From the NCBI GenBank assembly GCA_037954235.1, contig JBBMOA010000015.1, forward strand, positions 6,514,001-6,578,000: 64,000 bases of DNA, read 5' to 3'. How positions within the stretch are numbered: position 1 is the first letter of the stretch; every line of letters starts with the position of its first letter. The notes under the pieces were generated by a model, which did not search any database, had not been told where the DNA came from, and saw only the letters and a program-made list of their open reading frames with translations. The position numbers and the translations under genes are program-made. This DNA is from Aulostomus chinensis. Taxonomy: Eukaryota > Chordata > Actinopteri > Syngnathiformes > Aulostomidae. Below, piece after piece: positions 12,501-26,571 of this stretch.

Positions 12501-15500
12501 CAGATCATTGGTCACCATAATGAGATCATCCATAAGCATGAAGGACATCACAGTAGAACCAAAAGTTGTTCAGCTCAGTGTTTGGCCCATATCTGGTCTC
12601 ATTTCTCCTATAGCCCACATTTCGCCTTGAATCGACTCAGCGTGAGTGTAGACACTCAGGTCCACCTTATATGACCCAAGTCAAGGCAGGGTCGTTATAT
12701 TTTGGGCACCGACCATAATCATCTGCCATCTGGGGAGGCTGCCGATGCTGCTTTAAAATATCTGATGGTCTCTACATATTAATTCTTCAAGCAGAAACTT
12801 CAAACTAAACATTTAAATTAAACTACACTGGTGCTATTGCAGATGCTCTTTAAAATCTGCCACTGGATTATGTTTGAGCACAGAAACACAATTTATACCA
12901 CATGTGCTTGCATACAAAAGACTAAATCTCACTCGCTGGTACAGCTTCCAAGTTTCACAACAGCTGATATAAATAATTTTCATGCTTACCCACATCTGCT
13001 TGCTACAAAGGGACACAGTGTAACAGCATGACAGGTATCAGCTTTGACAAATTGTACTGTACTTATGCATATCATCATAGACAGTCTTAGTTGTGTTTTG
13101 CAGATTCCAAAGGGCCTCCGATAACATGCAATATTGAAAAATATTTTGTGCGTGTGTGTGTATATGTTGTATCAGCTAATGCACTGCCAGAGAAGCAGCA
13201 GAGAGGGATAACAAAGAAGCTGCCTGGGCCCTGAGGACTCAGTCATTGATCCAAACATTCGGTCTGCAGGGCAAGCAAGAGTTAACGCTTTCTTGTGGCC
13301 GATTCTTTTCCGAGCTGACTTGAGCTGAAGAGCTCACTAGACATGAAAGTATCAACTCATACCTGCCTTCAATGTAGTTGGTTTTTCCACCTTCAACACT
13401 AGCAGACAGGTCGGCTCATTCTCATTCTGAACAGAGATTAAGACAGTAATTTACTGAGGTAATGAGGGTCGACGTGAGCTGTCCGTGGTTCTGGAAGAGC
13501 ACGAAGCAGTCAGAGTTGGAAACTTCCAGTCATTTTTGTTCATTCAATAAAATTGTGCATTTTCATTCGATGTGCCATTTAATTACAGGGGATTTTTAAT
13601 TCTGTTTTAGTGCCTTTCAGAGCACACTAATTACCTAGTTGCCAAGGACAGGACTTTTCTTCGTTCCAAAACAAAAAGATTAATGAAGAGAATTGTTTGA
13701 GTGGTTAAGCTGAGCTGTCAATGATGCTGAGTGTGCACATTATGCATTGACATCTGAAAGTACACTATATTGATGCAAACAAACTTCCCTTTCGTGCCTC
13801 TTCTCTGACACCTATGTATTACAGGTTATCTAACACTATGTTCTCAGTTTTATGTAAAATGTTGTTTTACAAATCAAGATTTTGCAGAGCTGACTGCACA
13901 GCAAATATGTAACAGGAGGTGGGAATAAACGCCTGCTCCGAGGCCAGCTCTGTTGTGATAGATAGACTACGTAGAGAAAACAATGTTCAACATTTTTCTC
14001 ACAGCTGGTTGAGAACCTATTAAGCTGGAGAATGTGCAACAGTAATTTGATACACACATTTGCCCACATGTGAAAAACAAAGCCATTAATGTCCTTGTTG
14101 AGAAGCTCATTTTGAAGTTTTTTTTTCATAAACATTGCTTATTTCTATATAAACCCTATTGCTATTACAAATGCATGGTCAGAGTAGAAACATACTAAGT
14201 TTTCTCACATGCTCATTAGGAAGTAACTGCAGCTCCACCAATATTTATAAACCCTTTGGTGAAGGAAAGAAATGAGTATATCAATGTCCATTAAGCAGTT
14301 TATTGTATATCAATATCAGCTGGCTCCAATGTGGAGGCAGGAGGCCAGTCGGAGTATATTCACCTCAACAATTAAAGAATTCAGGTGCTGCCTCAGACTC
14401 TTTAGAGAAAACTGCAGTCAATATAGTCTGACAACATTAGGAAAGATGCTGACCCCAATCTGACACTTCTCCTTACTTCCGTGAAAAAGTGTGCAGGTGC
14501 TCGCACTCTTGGTGAATAGTCCGCACTTCTGGCTCTGCCACACCTTCTGCTAATTAATAGAGAGGACAGCAGTGGTGTGTCATGGTCCTCCGTTTTAAGC
14601 GTTTGTCATGCTGTCACCAGAAATTTGTTTTGTGGCAGAGACTAGACTTTAACTCCAGGCTTCCTGACAAGGCCTCAGGCGCCTGGTTCCTAAGCACCAG
14701 CTGGTCACTGATTAGCTCTGGCGTGCATTGGACATGCTATTGATGCGCAGCTAATGGAGAAAAACAGTCTTAACTACTGAGCCCATTTTCTCAATCCATA
14801 GCCAGGATTGGCAGGGAGCTACAATTAAAGCGCCTATTGCATTAGTTAAAGGCCACATATATGTGCCATTCTACGGATTCTTCTACTCTTGTTATCGAGC
14901 TGGCTACAAAAGGAGGCTTGTAATGTTTAGCCAGTTTCTCTTGGCTCTTCCTCAAAGGCTCCTTCTGTAGGGCTAAAACCAATAGCAGAGAAACAACAGG
15001 AGAAAGTTAACCTGAAAGTAAAAAGTAAAACAATTGGAAACAGAGTAAATTTAAGTTTGAAGTCAGCTCATGGACTGTATTACTGTGATTTATTTTTTTT
15101 ACTTCAAGTTTTCCAATAGTAGGGCTGCAACATATCATATTTTCCCCCTTGTTAATTCTGGGTTTGTTTTATGAATCCTGTGAATATTTTAGTTGAACTT
15201 GTGAATGAAATGCTTGTATTTAATGGTCAGCATTAAGTTCTACTTAATTTAAGATCAAGATTTTGTTTGTGCAGATCTCAAGACTGTATAGTGACTTGCA
15301 GCCAAAATAGCACTATTTTTATATCATAATACTCTTAGATCTTTATTTCCCACCTCCACAAACCGGTTCATAAAAGTTAGTTCGCTAGGTCCTGGCTCCC
15401 TAAATGCTGGGAGAAGAAGTTGTCTGTGTTTGTTCTTGCAGGGAAACAGAGCAGCTGCAGTGTTTGCTTGTACCTTCATTACCAGAGCTAGCAGGAACTT

Positions 15501-16531
15501 CATATCCAGACACTAAAGCTTCTAATTACACCGGTGTGTGTCAAAACAAATATACAGTGCCTTATGGAGAAGTGTTGACTTTCACCGACCGACTGCTGAT
15601 TGGGTTCTCTGGCTGCAGTTTACTTCTCAATCATTGTTGAACCCCATCACATATGGTCACACGTGATTGGCAGTGAGACAATATAATAGTGCTCCACAGG
15701 GTGGCCCGTCTGAGTCTGTGCTGCAGTGAGTGAGCTCAGCGATCTCAGTCTATAGAGCCAGCTGGGCTTGGGTAAATGTCTCCTGGCTGCCTCCCCCTGG
15801 AGGTGTTCCAGGGAACATTATTCTGAGGGAGAAGTGAGGGAAGATGCAACTCCCCAATGTAGGAAGAGCCTGTGTTTACCTGGCAGGACAACATGGAGGA
15901 TGTAAAGTAAAATGACTCCATTCATGACCTTGAGTACCCTCATCACCCTCTAACTTAGTAAATACAGTATGTGTTTATCAAAAATAGAAAGATGCGTTCT
16001 CTCAGTTTAAGTAAAAGGCGAACAGAACCACCGACAGATCCCTTTGCAAAGGTTTGTAATAAAACTCACAAATCTCAGTGCTGAGACCCATTTTATTTTC
16101 AGATTTCCATCACAGACCACGGTAGGCAGCTCAGAAGAGGATAAATGGATAATGTCATGTGTTAGAGGTGATTTCAGTCTAAATACTGAATGCATTCAGA
16201 CAATTACAAGTACTCCAATCTATTTCACAGGTAGCCTGCGATCCCTGATGTGTTATGAAAAGTTATGTCCAGTATAACTCAATTAGCATTGACAGAAGCA
16301 ACAAACTAGCTAGATGTACGGACACATGGAGTTGTTGTTTTGCTCATATTATATATTTCCCCTTTTTACATGGACACACAACATTCCAGCCACTTGTTTC
16401 ATTATGGAATTTGGATTATTTAAAGCATTTGTTCCAATCAGTCTTTTATTAGGCCATTCTATAACCTCGTACTCCATGTGTGGCTGATGAGCTTAACCTC
16501 CACATCTGATCTCATCCTCTTCCTCCTCTCC

Positions 16532-16534
<3 letters not shown>
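9505..16534. other. Non-coding, unannotated
   Basis: About 7 kb without recognisable gene or transposon. A homopolymer A run with a G run sits at 11155-11176. The stretch 13.4-14.9 kb is free of simple repeats and contains TAATTA-like words; it may be conserved regulatory DNA, but this needs alignment. Confidence 0.5.

Positions 16535-16624
<90 letters not shown>
16535..16624 (+). repeat. (CA)45 microsatellite
   Basis: Ninety bases of perfect CA repeat, the longest perfect dinucleotide tract in the window. Confidence 0.97.
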
Positions 16625-16627
<3 letters not shown>

Positions 16628-19600
16628 CAATGATCTGAGCCCTGCTGAGATGAAATATGAGCCTGATAATACAGCAGAGGTCTCAGGTGGGTTCACTTGC
16701 TGGTGAAAAATGTCAGCGCTGAATAACACAGTTTTTTTTTTTTTTAAGCGTGTGAGAGGGAATGTACATGTTTCGGTGAGGTGAGTGAGTTTATGTGCCA
16801 GTGAAAGATAGATGGAGGTGGAGAAATGTATTGTTGTTTTTATGATGATGAACTGAAGAAGAGTTGAACCCTCTACAAAGCATCCATACACGGTGTTGGA
16901 TGGCAGAATGAAGATGCTATTCTCAGTGTTTACTTCATTTCTCTCTCCGTGTCTCAAAAGCTGTAACTTACTATTTGTTTTCATTACTTTAAGTGAATTT
17001 TTTACACACATTTGGGGACTTGAAATCACTCTTCCTATTGGTCAGCTGCTGTTAGTGTGGTGAATTGTACATCGCGAGAGTCATCACACCAAGTTGTTTT
17101 TAATTAGATAAAATAATAGGTCATTTATTTTTGATGCAATATTTATTTTCATTTAACATAAAAATAGTTTTGTCTTCTCTGACCAATTATCATTACTTTT
17201 AGTGCTGCTTTTCCTATGACATTCATCACTATTTAGGGTTCAATCAGTGTATTTTGATTTACATGAGATTAGGTTAATAGAAAATGGCAAAATTTGTAGT
17301 AAAAAAACCCTCATAGAATGTGAAATTGAAGCCCATAATAAATTAATAATAAATCTTTAACTTTATAATAGTCAATAGTTGGTAGCCATGGGGCTTCATT
17401 AGCTTCAAGCTAACTGTATGGTGGGATCTTTCAGCTTTCTGGAGTCACACAAAAGTGATGCAGCAATGGGAAAATAAAGACATCCTCGTGAGTTCAAGAC
17501 ATCTGTTTGTGAGTATCTGAAGTCAAATACACTTTTGGATTAAGTATTGCTGTATGAACTTGACCAACCAAAGACGATTCCTTAAAACTAGACTGCTCTT
17601 CTTCTACTCTGTCTTCTTCTCTCAGTCATGCAGATCATAGCTTACAGCGCCACCTTCTGGCAGCATTACATAGCCTGTAGTAGTCACTCCAAATCAATGG
17701 ATGTAAATACACCAAATGCAAATGTCTTTTACCCAGTTCACTTCAAATCTGCTTGACATTTTACTGTCTGCCCCTATCCTGCATTAGTACTGTACATCTT
17801 TATGGCTTTGGTCTTCTCTTCCATTCCTTCTCTCACTCTATATCTCCTGTCTCAATGAATCCTCAGTCTCTTTACCATCACCTTTGTCTCTCCTCAATCC
17901 CGACTCTCCCTCTCACCTCCCCACCTGGGCATGATAGCGGCAGTTAGCTGGTTTAACAGCTGTGCTCAACCACCGGGCTGAAAACAAAGTGACGAGGAGA
18001 AACAAGGGGCTCTCTTGTTACTGTCCAGGCTTCAGCGTTCTGTTCATGATCGACACAGCCACTCGGACTGTCTCTCTGTTTGAAGTTTCACTGTGAAAGA
18101 CCACATTTGAGCTGTCATAGCCTGTTGGAGATGTCGGCTATCTATTATCCAGCAGAGGACAACATGTTACATGCCTTTTGACTGAACAGTAGACTAAGTT
18201 AATGCTGCTGAGGATGGCGATGAGCAGAGTCGTACTGGGTGGACAATCACTGAAGGGAGGTGTGTCAGATTGACGTTTTTATAAAAGCTTTATAATAATG
18301 TAAAAGCAAGTAGTATGTTTTAGGAGAGAGGATTTCCATTGTTATCTTAACAGTTCATAGGTTACCAGAGCCCCTGTGTACTTCCTGTAACTGTCACCTG
18401 ATTTGCAAAGACTTACACTACAAGTAGTACACAATAGATGTCAGGAGCAAGGAGGTATGTGCATCCTTTCTGTGACATTTAATTGGGAGTAAAATGCTAG
18501 CATAATGTGTGTAAATTCAAATTGTAGCATAAGAACATGCCCATAGTTTTATTTTCAAACATAAGAAAGTATTTTCAGTCATTTTACCAAATCATAGAGG
18601 TTGACTTTCCATTTGAGTATCACAAAAACTTCCTTGAACAGCAATAAGAAAAAAGAAAGAAAAAAACTTTTTCCCCTAACTGTTGCCAAAAAAGTAATTT
18701 TCACAGTCCTGCTGTGAACCAGGTCTTTCTAGTTCAGCAGGGCCTCCCTTTGTCTCTGGCACACTGACTGCTGTTTGATCTGGGCCCGGCCCCCCACTAC
18801 GGCGGTGACAGGCGTATTTCAATGACGCAGGTGGTACAGGGCGTGTAGGCCTAGCGGGAGGTGGTGAACTGGGATGGTGGCGATGCTGCACATGTGTGTT
18901 TATTTGATGGATTTGACACAGCAGTTACAGCTTCGGTTTATAAGATCAGGAAAGTTTTTGAGCAATAGAGAGGTCTTTGTTAAGTTCCGCCCTCCGTATA
19001 CGCGACTGATCCTTTTAATCAGCTCTTGAAACTAAATCTGACCTGGCTTGCTCTTGGCTGAGGGTGATGCTTGGCATGGTGGTCATGTTTTCATTTGATT
19101 TCAAGCAAATTCTCAGCACACACTCGATATGTCACAAAACACAGAAATGCAAATCGAAGCAGCATTTGCTGTAACTGCTTTGTAGTGAGCAACCGAGGCT
19201 GTGCAATGCAGATTTATATCAGAAGATGGCGGTAAAGGCAGCAATCAGGAGAAGATGAAGGAATCACGAACCAGAAAATAAATGGTCAGGAGTCCTGAGG
19301 ACTCAGGCAATGTGTAATTGTAAATAGAAATGCATTGTGTTCACAAATTAAACTGCTTGATGCAGTTGTGTTGCTAATACATTATTAGATTCAACCAATA
19401 TGAAAATGCATTTTTGCATTTAAACAGAGCGGATGATTCACCTTAACTGTGTGCAGGGCACTCAAACGAGTTTACTGAATCATTTCATTAAAAAAAAAAA
19501 AAACGCTGTTGCGTGCAAGAAAGGTGAGCTGTTCTAGAAGCACGGTGTTGTGGATGAGACGATAAGCTATCACATGCACTCTCACCTCCATTTCCCTCCA

Positions 19601-20006
19601 ACATCCAACCCAGGTTTCTAATAAAGGCCGTTCCCAATGAAGAGAGCTATCAGATCTTGTATACCGGTAAATAACTGTGGGATTCATTTATAACAAGACT
19701 GTCAAGTTTCTGCAGTACAGCTGAAGCCCGGCAGTGCCTCAACCTTTGCAACTCAAGGTCGTGGATTAATTTCTTTTTTCCACAGCCCCATGAGCACCCA
19801 GGTATTTGCTTCATAACTCAATCTTACAAGGCTATGAAGATTTCTTGGAAAGGAGCAGCAACGTATCTCTATATGGTGTATAATCAGCATGTGTAATCTA
19901 GAGATTTCAACCGTCTGGATCACTGGTTCAACCTTCTCTGGAACACTCAAATCGTTGAAACCATTAAATTGGCAGCCATACCAAATTATGAACTTCTTGC
20001 AAATGT

Positions 20007-20010
<4 letters not shown>
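16625..20010. other. Non-coding, unannotated
   Basis: No gene or full transposon recognised; short homopolymers only. Confidence 0.55.

Positions 20011-20074
<64 letters not shown>
20011..20074 (+). repeat. (CA)n microsatellite
   Basis: About 32 CA units. Confidence 0.97.
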
Positions 20075-20075
<1 letters not shown>

Positions 20076-20456
20076 TTTATTGATTGCTTGGAAATGTCAC
20101 ATAAGACAGAAAAAAAGTGCACATTAGTTGTGGTCTTTGCCCAGCTTGTTTTAACTTGTGATTTCTTTGGCGCCACAAGACATTTCTGTCTTTCAATATA
20201 TCAGATAAAAAAAAAAGACCTTTCAGTTCAGGACTTCACACATCTGAGCACCGGAACACACATCCCTGCAGCCCAGTAAAATCTATTGTTTTAACCCAAA
20301 ACACTGTTTACTGTTGAGATTTTTCTGTCCTTTTTTTGATGATAGAAATTTGGGGGTTTCCCATTGTGATATCAGGAAAACCATGAAAAAATATATGTCT
20401 GAAAAAGAAAATAGTATTTTTCATTTCATACATTCAATCAGACTGTCTGAAGGTCA

Positions 20457-20954
20457 TATATACGTATATATAATATACATATATAATATACATATATATA
20501 ATATATGTATATAATATATACATATATATATAATATATGTATATAATATATACATATATATAATATATATATAAAAATTAAATATATATAATATATATTA
20601 TATATAATATATTATATATATAATATATATAATATAGTATATATAATATAATATATATTATATAATATATATATATATATAAATATATGTTTATAAATAT
20701 ATATAAATATATATATACTGTATATATATACTGTATATATATACTGTATATATATACTGTATATATATGTATACTGTATATATATATATATACTGTATAT
20801 ATATACTGTATATATACTGTATATATATATATATACTGTATATATACTGTATATATATATATACTGTATATATACTGTATATATATATACATATATATAC
20901 TGTATATATATATACTGTATATATATACTGTATATATATACTGTATATATATAT

Positions 20955-20999
<45 letters not shown>

Positions 21000-21009
21000 T
21001 GTATATATA
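20457..21009 (+). repeat. AT-rich satellite-like block with ATATACTGTAT units
   Basis: The first part (20457-20700) is TATAATATA-type sequence. From about 20710 a directional word TATATACTGTATATA repeats many times with variable TA spacing, then pure TA to 20998. Long Tyr/Ile ORFs on both strands here are translation of the repeat, not genes. Confidence 0.95.
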
Positions 21010-23603
21010 AAATCTTCCAACATCTTTGTTGCTGGCAGAAGAGTGGTAGTGGTACTTTTCTCTCCCAGTATCACCCAGCGAAGTCTTCAGAGATGCTTGA
21101 GTCTACAGAGGGTCTGTGGTGTTGAAAGTGAAAGTCCCCCAGATTCCGGGTTCATGACCTTTGTCATTTTTCCCAACTGATGCTGTGACCTGTTTTGGTC
21201 TGTTGAATTTCATGTACTGCAAAATGTTTCATTAATATTCTAATATATGCAAACATACTTGTCTGGATGAACCAGTTGGCTAATTAAAATGCAAAGTCAC
21301 TCAGTCAGACTTAAAGTTGAACTCTGTCGTCATCCGGTGGGAGTCTGGTATGTGGATGTGTGTCTGCTTGCTGAGGCGTGAAACAACTGCAGCAGGTGTA
21401 AGATGCAGCAGACATGTGCTGGTGGGTTTATAGAGACTTGAATTATGCTAATGGGTGTTCACGTACATGTTTGTTTCTGCCAAATATATGAGGTAACAGA
21501 GTTGGGCTGCTCATTACCTGCTGAATTACCCAAAATCCTGTGGGAGGCCTGCTCCGTCTACTACACTGACTACAGCGATGATGGAACACTGACAACACAA
21601 TGCAAATGCTGTGGGAGTTTGATCAGATATTAAGCAATTTCTCATCAGTTTATTTTACCATTATGGGACAATCATTGCCCTTCCAATGAGAACAAGACTA
21701 TTTGTGAGTAAAGTTTGTTTCCGTCACTGTATTTTGATTCACATTTAGAAGTATTCCACCCAGCAATTTTGATGGAAATGGCAAAATTCCACAAATTGGC
21801 CACACAGAAAAACCTTTTGCCCTCCTTTTGAAAGGTTTTTTTGTGAAGAAAAATTGGATTTCTTTCCAGAATCTCAGAATCTGGTGTTGCTCTGACATAG
21901 TGAACATTTATCTCAGTGACAGACCCGCTGTTTCCACTGCTGTCGTCTTCAGAGATATTCTCAAACTTTGCCTTCTTCTCTGGACAGCACGCAACACGTC
22001 CAACATTAGCTGGTACTTAAGAACAGTTACAAATTCCTCAAGGCTTCTCTCCGTTGCTCTGGCAGCATTCACTAGCCTATTCTTTTCCCAGCAGTTTGCT
22101 GAAAATTTGCTTGACAGTTAAATGGAATTCTAATTGATAAGGAGTGACGTTGTTCCTCTACGATGCTCTACTGTCTGTTTTCAGGAACTTTTATCTCGCC
22201 ACCCCTGTCAGTCGTCGTTTGGTTCGAGCCTCCTTGACTTTCTCTTGTTCCTGTCATATTTTTCATCAAAGTATCTTCATCGTTCATGTGGACTGACGTT
22301 TGTCAACGCAGGGATCAAAGTTAGATTCTACTACTGCCAGACAGGAGCTGAGCCTGACCTTCCAGAAGGAGTTTAATGTCAAGTTGTAGTTTTACTGAGG
22401 TCAAAGCTGAAGAGGAAACCTGTGCAGGGTGTCAGATGTTTAAGATGCGTTCAGTGATGATGTTTTTCTTGATGTCGGCACTTTATGTCACTGTATTTGT
22501 GAGCTTCACCTTTTTCACCAAAATATAAGACAGAAGTCAGGCAGAGGGGCGGCTAAAGAGGGATACGGAAAGAGCAGAAGAGAGCAAGATGCGAGATTGA
22601 AAAAAATTTTGGATCACAAAGTCTTTCAATCCAGAGTAGAGCATGAGAGGCCTCAGATTACAGTATGTATGGCTGTTGATCTGGCCTCAGTGTGTGCCCC
22701 CGGCCAGATCAACAGCCTTAATCCCCCTGACAGAAAATGACTGTTGCATTGAAATAGCTCCAAATGGCTGCGTGCAATCCACGGGTCAGCGGTGGGCCAG
22801 GAGAGTGTGTGTGTCCTGGCCACAGGCAGTACAGTCTCCGTCCGATTAAACAGAGCAGGACAAGGTGATCCGTCACCTCCACTTGCCTGTCCAAGGTCTC
22901 ACAGAAACACAGACCAAACAGTGGAGCTGAAACATGAGCTCATTAAAAGAAGAGGGGCACAGGATTCACTCGCTAACTTTGGAAGAACTACAGGCCTTCA
23001 ACACACTCACCCAGTTAAGTGTTGAAGTACAATTTTGTATCACAGGTTCTTATGTCATTAAGAAACAGACAGAATCTTGTATGTTTGTCTTATGACTTTT
23101 TCTCATGGTTCTCGGGATTTAGTCTGGTAGTTAGACATGGAGTTCTCCCACTAGATTCGCATGCCATTAAACTCTTCATGACGATGTGTTTAGCAGGTTG
23201 AGTAATGGTGACTACATGTCTCCAAGTTTCATGCCAATTTGTGACATCCATGCAAGTGGACTCTGGTTTACTGGAGTCTGTGTGGTTGGACTTGACATTT
23301 GTTTCTCATGTTTGTTTTTTTAGTAGCTTGTTCTTTGGGTCAGAAGTTTAGGTCAGGTCATGTGACCGTTACGTTATTGGGTTTTGGATTGTGAGTACAT
23401 ATGTTTGACATTTTTTGGAAGCAGACATAATTTCCCATCATATCCAGAACAAACAGGACAGTAATTTAAGTTTATCAATCTATCTGTGATTTTTTTTTTT
23501 TTTAATTAAGCATCAACCGTTTGGTATATTGAATGATTTTCCAGAACCCACGGTAATGCCTTCAGTTGGTTTGTTATCGGTGTCAGCATCCTAGTCATTT
23601 ACA
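21010..23603. other. Non-coding; one perfect 16-bp inverted repeat
   Basis: No gene recognised. A perfect hairpin is listed separately at 22671-22717. Confidence 0.55.
22671..22717. repeat. Perfect 16-bp inverted repeat (hairpin)
   Basis: GGCTGTTGATCTGGCC at 22671-22686 is followed, after a 15-base spacer, by its exact reverse complement at 22702-22717. The stem does not extend convincingly outward, so it is short for a microRNA precursor. Confidence 0.85.
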
Positions 23604-23627
23604 GACACACACACACACACACACACT
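23604..23627 (+). repeat. (CA)n microsatellite
   Basis: About 12 CA units. Confidence 0.9.
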
Positions 23628-23821
23628 GAAAAAAATTGTAGAATGAGGCACATTATCAATTAGTGATGCATTGTTCGGCACTTTATTTGAAAGTCAGACA
23701 CACATATCATCCTGTGATATCTGTGTGAGGCACTTTGGTCTCTCCACCTCCAGTATGATGAACATGTGTGGCTCATGTGAGTTGGTTGATGTGTTGTGAG
23801 AGATTAGAAATGTGTGTAAAG

Positions 23822-24309
23822 ATGTTTATATGTACATATATATGTATATATTTGGATATGTATGTATGTGTATATATATGTATATATACCTATATGTGTA
23901 TATATACATATGTTTATATGTGTATATATACATATGTTTATATGTGTATATATACATATGTTTATATGTGTATATATACATATGTTTATATGTGTATATA
24001 TACATATGTTTATATGTGTATATATATATGTACATATGTATATCTGTATATGTATATGTGTATATACTGTAAATGTATATATGTTTATATGTGTATATAT
24101 GCATGTATATATGTGTGTGTTTATATACGTATATATGTGTATATATGCATGTATATATGTGTGTGTTTATATACGTATATATGTGTATATATGTATGTAA
24201 ATGTGTATATATGTATGTATACATATATGTCTATATGTACATATGTATATATACATATGTATATGTTTATGTGTATATACGCATGTTTATATATGTATAT
24301 ATGTGTATG

Positions 24310-24342
<33 letters not shown>
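23822..24342 (+). repeat. AT/GT-rich minisatellite with 24-bp and 46-bp units
   Basis: A 24-bp unit (TATATGTGTATATATACATA + TGTT) recurs about five times from 23890 to 24010. Further right a 46-bp unit starting GTGTATATATGCATG occurs at 24091 and 24137. The block ends in (TG)n at 24319-24342. The 202-codon Tyr/Ile/Cys ORF across it is a product of the repeat. Confidence 0.92.
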
Positions 24343-24345
<3 letters not shown>

Positions 24346-25605
24346 CGCGCAACACTTATTTATGAATGTTCAGTGAATTTTTAAACATATTTTTGGTGTT
24401 GTTAGCCATCAGTCTCTGTTAGCTTCAAGCTAAATACACGTCGCTGGCTCTTGCTGCATTGTTAAATCACAAAGAATCCATGAATACCTCAAAGGTTTGT
24501 TTGCCTGCTCAGAGATTTTTCTCTGGATTTTGGAGCGTTGTTTAACAGCTATCATCTGTTTGGGGTCCGGCGCCAGCATGGGTGAACGGGTGAGCTGCCT
24601 CAGCTGTGTGTGCCAGCTGGTCACGCTTTGTCACCGTAGCACTGAGGTAGAATCCTTTCTTTATCACTCAGAATAAGTGGTGGTGGATTACTGATCTTAC
24701 TCGACTTCTAGCACAGCAGGCACGGAGCTTCATCACGGGGCCTTCAGAGACCAAGCCGTGTTCCAATTCACATTATAAAAAGGTAAAACAGCTGGTAAAT
24801 CTGTATGTGACTGGGATTTATTCTTATCACTGTAACCACAAGTGTCATTGCTGGCAGTGTTTCAACAGTTTCAGTGAAACATTCATTATTCCCGCTAAAT
24901 GATGTCAGCAATGACAGCTTCTGGTCTGCTGACAAATCAGGTGCTCCAAATTCTTCTTCTGTTGTATTCTTGACAGTAGCACTGAGGGTAATTGAATTTA
25001 TGAGCATCAATCAAGTGAATAAAACAGCTCAGAGTTTGTTGGACAAGGGTGTGAGGGAGGAGAGGGACACAGGAGGGCAAAAGAAGAGAGAAACAGGGAA
25101 ATAAGAGGGTGACAAACAACCCTCGCCTCACATTTCCTTAATTTGATTCATGAAAACTTTTCTGTTTGGGAAAGAAAAATGAAGATAAAACCTTCATTTG
25201 GCCATTTATTCAGATAAAATGAAAAGTAAAAAGTGATGCAGATGCTTTCTGTTTGTGGTTTGAACAGAAAACACGGTTGAATTGAGGTGACTGACACTTT
25301 CCAAGATGCCATGCAACGACTTCAGGAGACTCACACTTGGTACTCGCACCTCCGGAGCAGTTCTCTTCCTGTCACCTGGTGTGTGAGGTAAGTTAACTCA
25401 AGCAAGGCTTCTGACTACACATCTGTCAAAGGCAGGGACCTTTTTTTCTTTCCTGAGGAAAATCACACACTCACAACCATGAGGTGGGCTGGAAGACCAA
25501 AAAAAAAAAAACCAGAAGACACACTTAAGAGTTTCTTGAACAAACAAAAGCCAAGACTTCAGTCACAAGCCACATTTTTACAATCAAGTCACTTAAATAA
25601 GATGA
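24343..25605. other. Non-coding, unannotated
   Basis: No gene seen. A segment near 25311-25387 looks exon-like (preceded by CCAAG, followed by GAG|gtaagt) but has no convincing peptide or acceptor. Confidence 0.5.
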
Positions 25606-25895
25606 GATATATATATATATATATACATATATACACATATATATACATATATACACATATATATACATATATACACATATACATACATATATACACATAT
25701 ACATACATATATACACACATATATATACATATATACACATATATATACATATATATATACACATATACATATATATACACATATATGTATATATGTGTAT
25801 ATATGTATATATACGTATATATGTATATATATTGTATGTATATATATACATATACATACAAAAATATGTATGTATGTATGTATATGTATGTATTT
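25606..25895 (+). repeat. AT-rich minisatellite with 20-bp unit
   Basis: The 20-bp unit CATATATACACATATATATA repeats with small changes, then turns into GTATGTATGT-type sequence. ORFs here are repeat translations. Confidence 0.93.
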
Positions 25896-26454
25896 CTTTC
25901 CCCAACCACGTGCTTTATTTTTTCAAACAAGTGAAAACTTGTTACAGTGCTTTCCAACTGCATGTGTTTTATATGTTTATCTTTAGCAAGTGTGTCCCAA
26001 GTCTGTCCCAAATTTTTTAAAAAGCTTCACGTTCAGTGTACAAAAGACTGAAAAAACACAAGGAGGAGGAGAGAAAGTTGTTTAGGAGAAACAAGGAGGC
26101 GATAAAGAAAGAGAGAACAGAATTAGTAGAAAGTCTGTGCTGGCAGCTCCTTGATCCATATGCACAGCATCATTAATCACTACAGCAATCTGGACCTGCA
26201 GTCGTCGCATGCTTACTGCTAGCTGATTGACTAGCACACACAAAAACATGCAACAGGAAGCAGACTCACACTGAAACCCACAGACATACACAGAAACATC
26301 ACGGTCTTATTATCCCCTCCTTTCAAGTACTTGATGGTGGGGATGGGGAGTTTGTGTGTGTCAGGTCAAGTTACAGTAGATACACCCCCATACACAATTG
26401 TCGTCAAAACAGTCACTATGTACATCTCAGCTGTCCAGGCCAAGGTTGCAATAA

Positions 26455-26458
<4 letters not shown>

Positions 26459-26511
<53 letters not shown>
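26459..26511 (+). repeat. (TG)n microsatellite
   Basis: About 26 TG units. Confidence 0.97.
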
Positions 26512-26514
<3 letters not shown>

Positions 26515-26571
26515 AAGGAATATTGTTAGAAAATAGAGGTATTTTGGAGGGGGGGGGGGGGGTTCTAAGAC

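Noticed and set aside
15118..15134. TAGGGCTGCAAC word resembling a DNA-transposon end
   Set aside because: No matching inverted copy nearby.
16493..17029. 178-codon minus-strand ORF with a Cys-Val run
   Set aside because: The central run is the (CA)45 microsatellite read as CVCV; flanks show no recognisable peptide.
17645..17670. CAGCGCCACCTTCTGGC word often seen in fish repeats
   Set aside because: Isolated short word without recognisable element borders.
20578..21180. Several 100-137-codon Tyr/Ile-rich ORFs on both strands
   Set aside because: They are translations of the TA/ACTGTA repeat block; both strands are open and there is no codon or splice structure.
23890..24010. Regular 24-bp repeats that could suggest a CRISPR array
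   Set aside because: Units are head-to-tail with no unique spacers, and the host is a vertebrate.
23768..24384. 202-codon ORF rich in Tyr, Ile, Cys, Met and overlapping ORFs
   Set aside because: Produced by 24- and 46-bp minisatellite units (for example CVYIHMFI repeated); no protein family.
25311..25387. Exon-like segment ending GAG|gtaagt
   Set aside because: Perfect donor only; no good acceptor and a stop in the frame that begins with ATG.
25479..26020. Long Tyr/Ile/Thr ORFs
   Set aside because: Translations of the 20-bp AT minisatellite.
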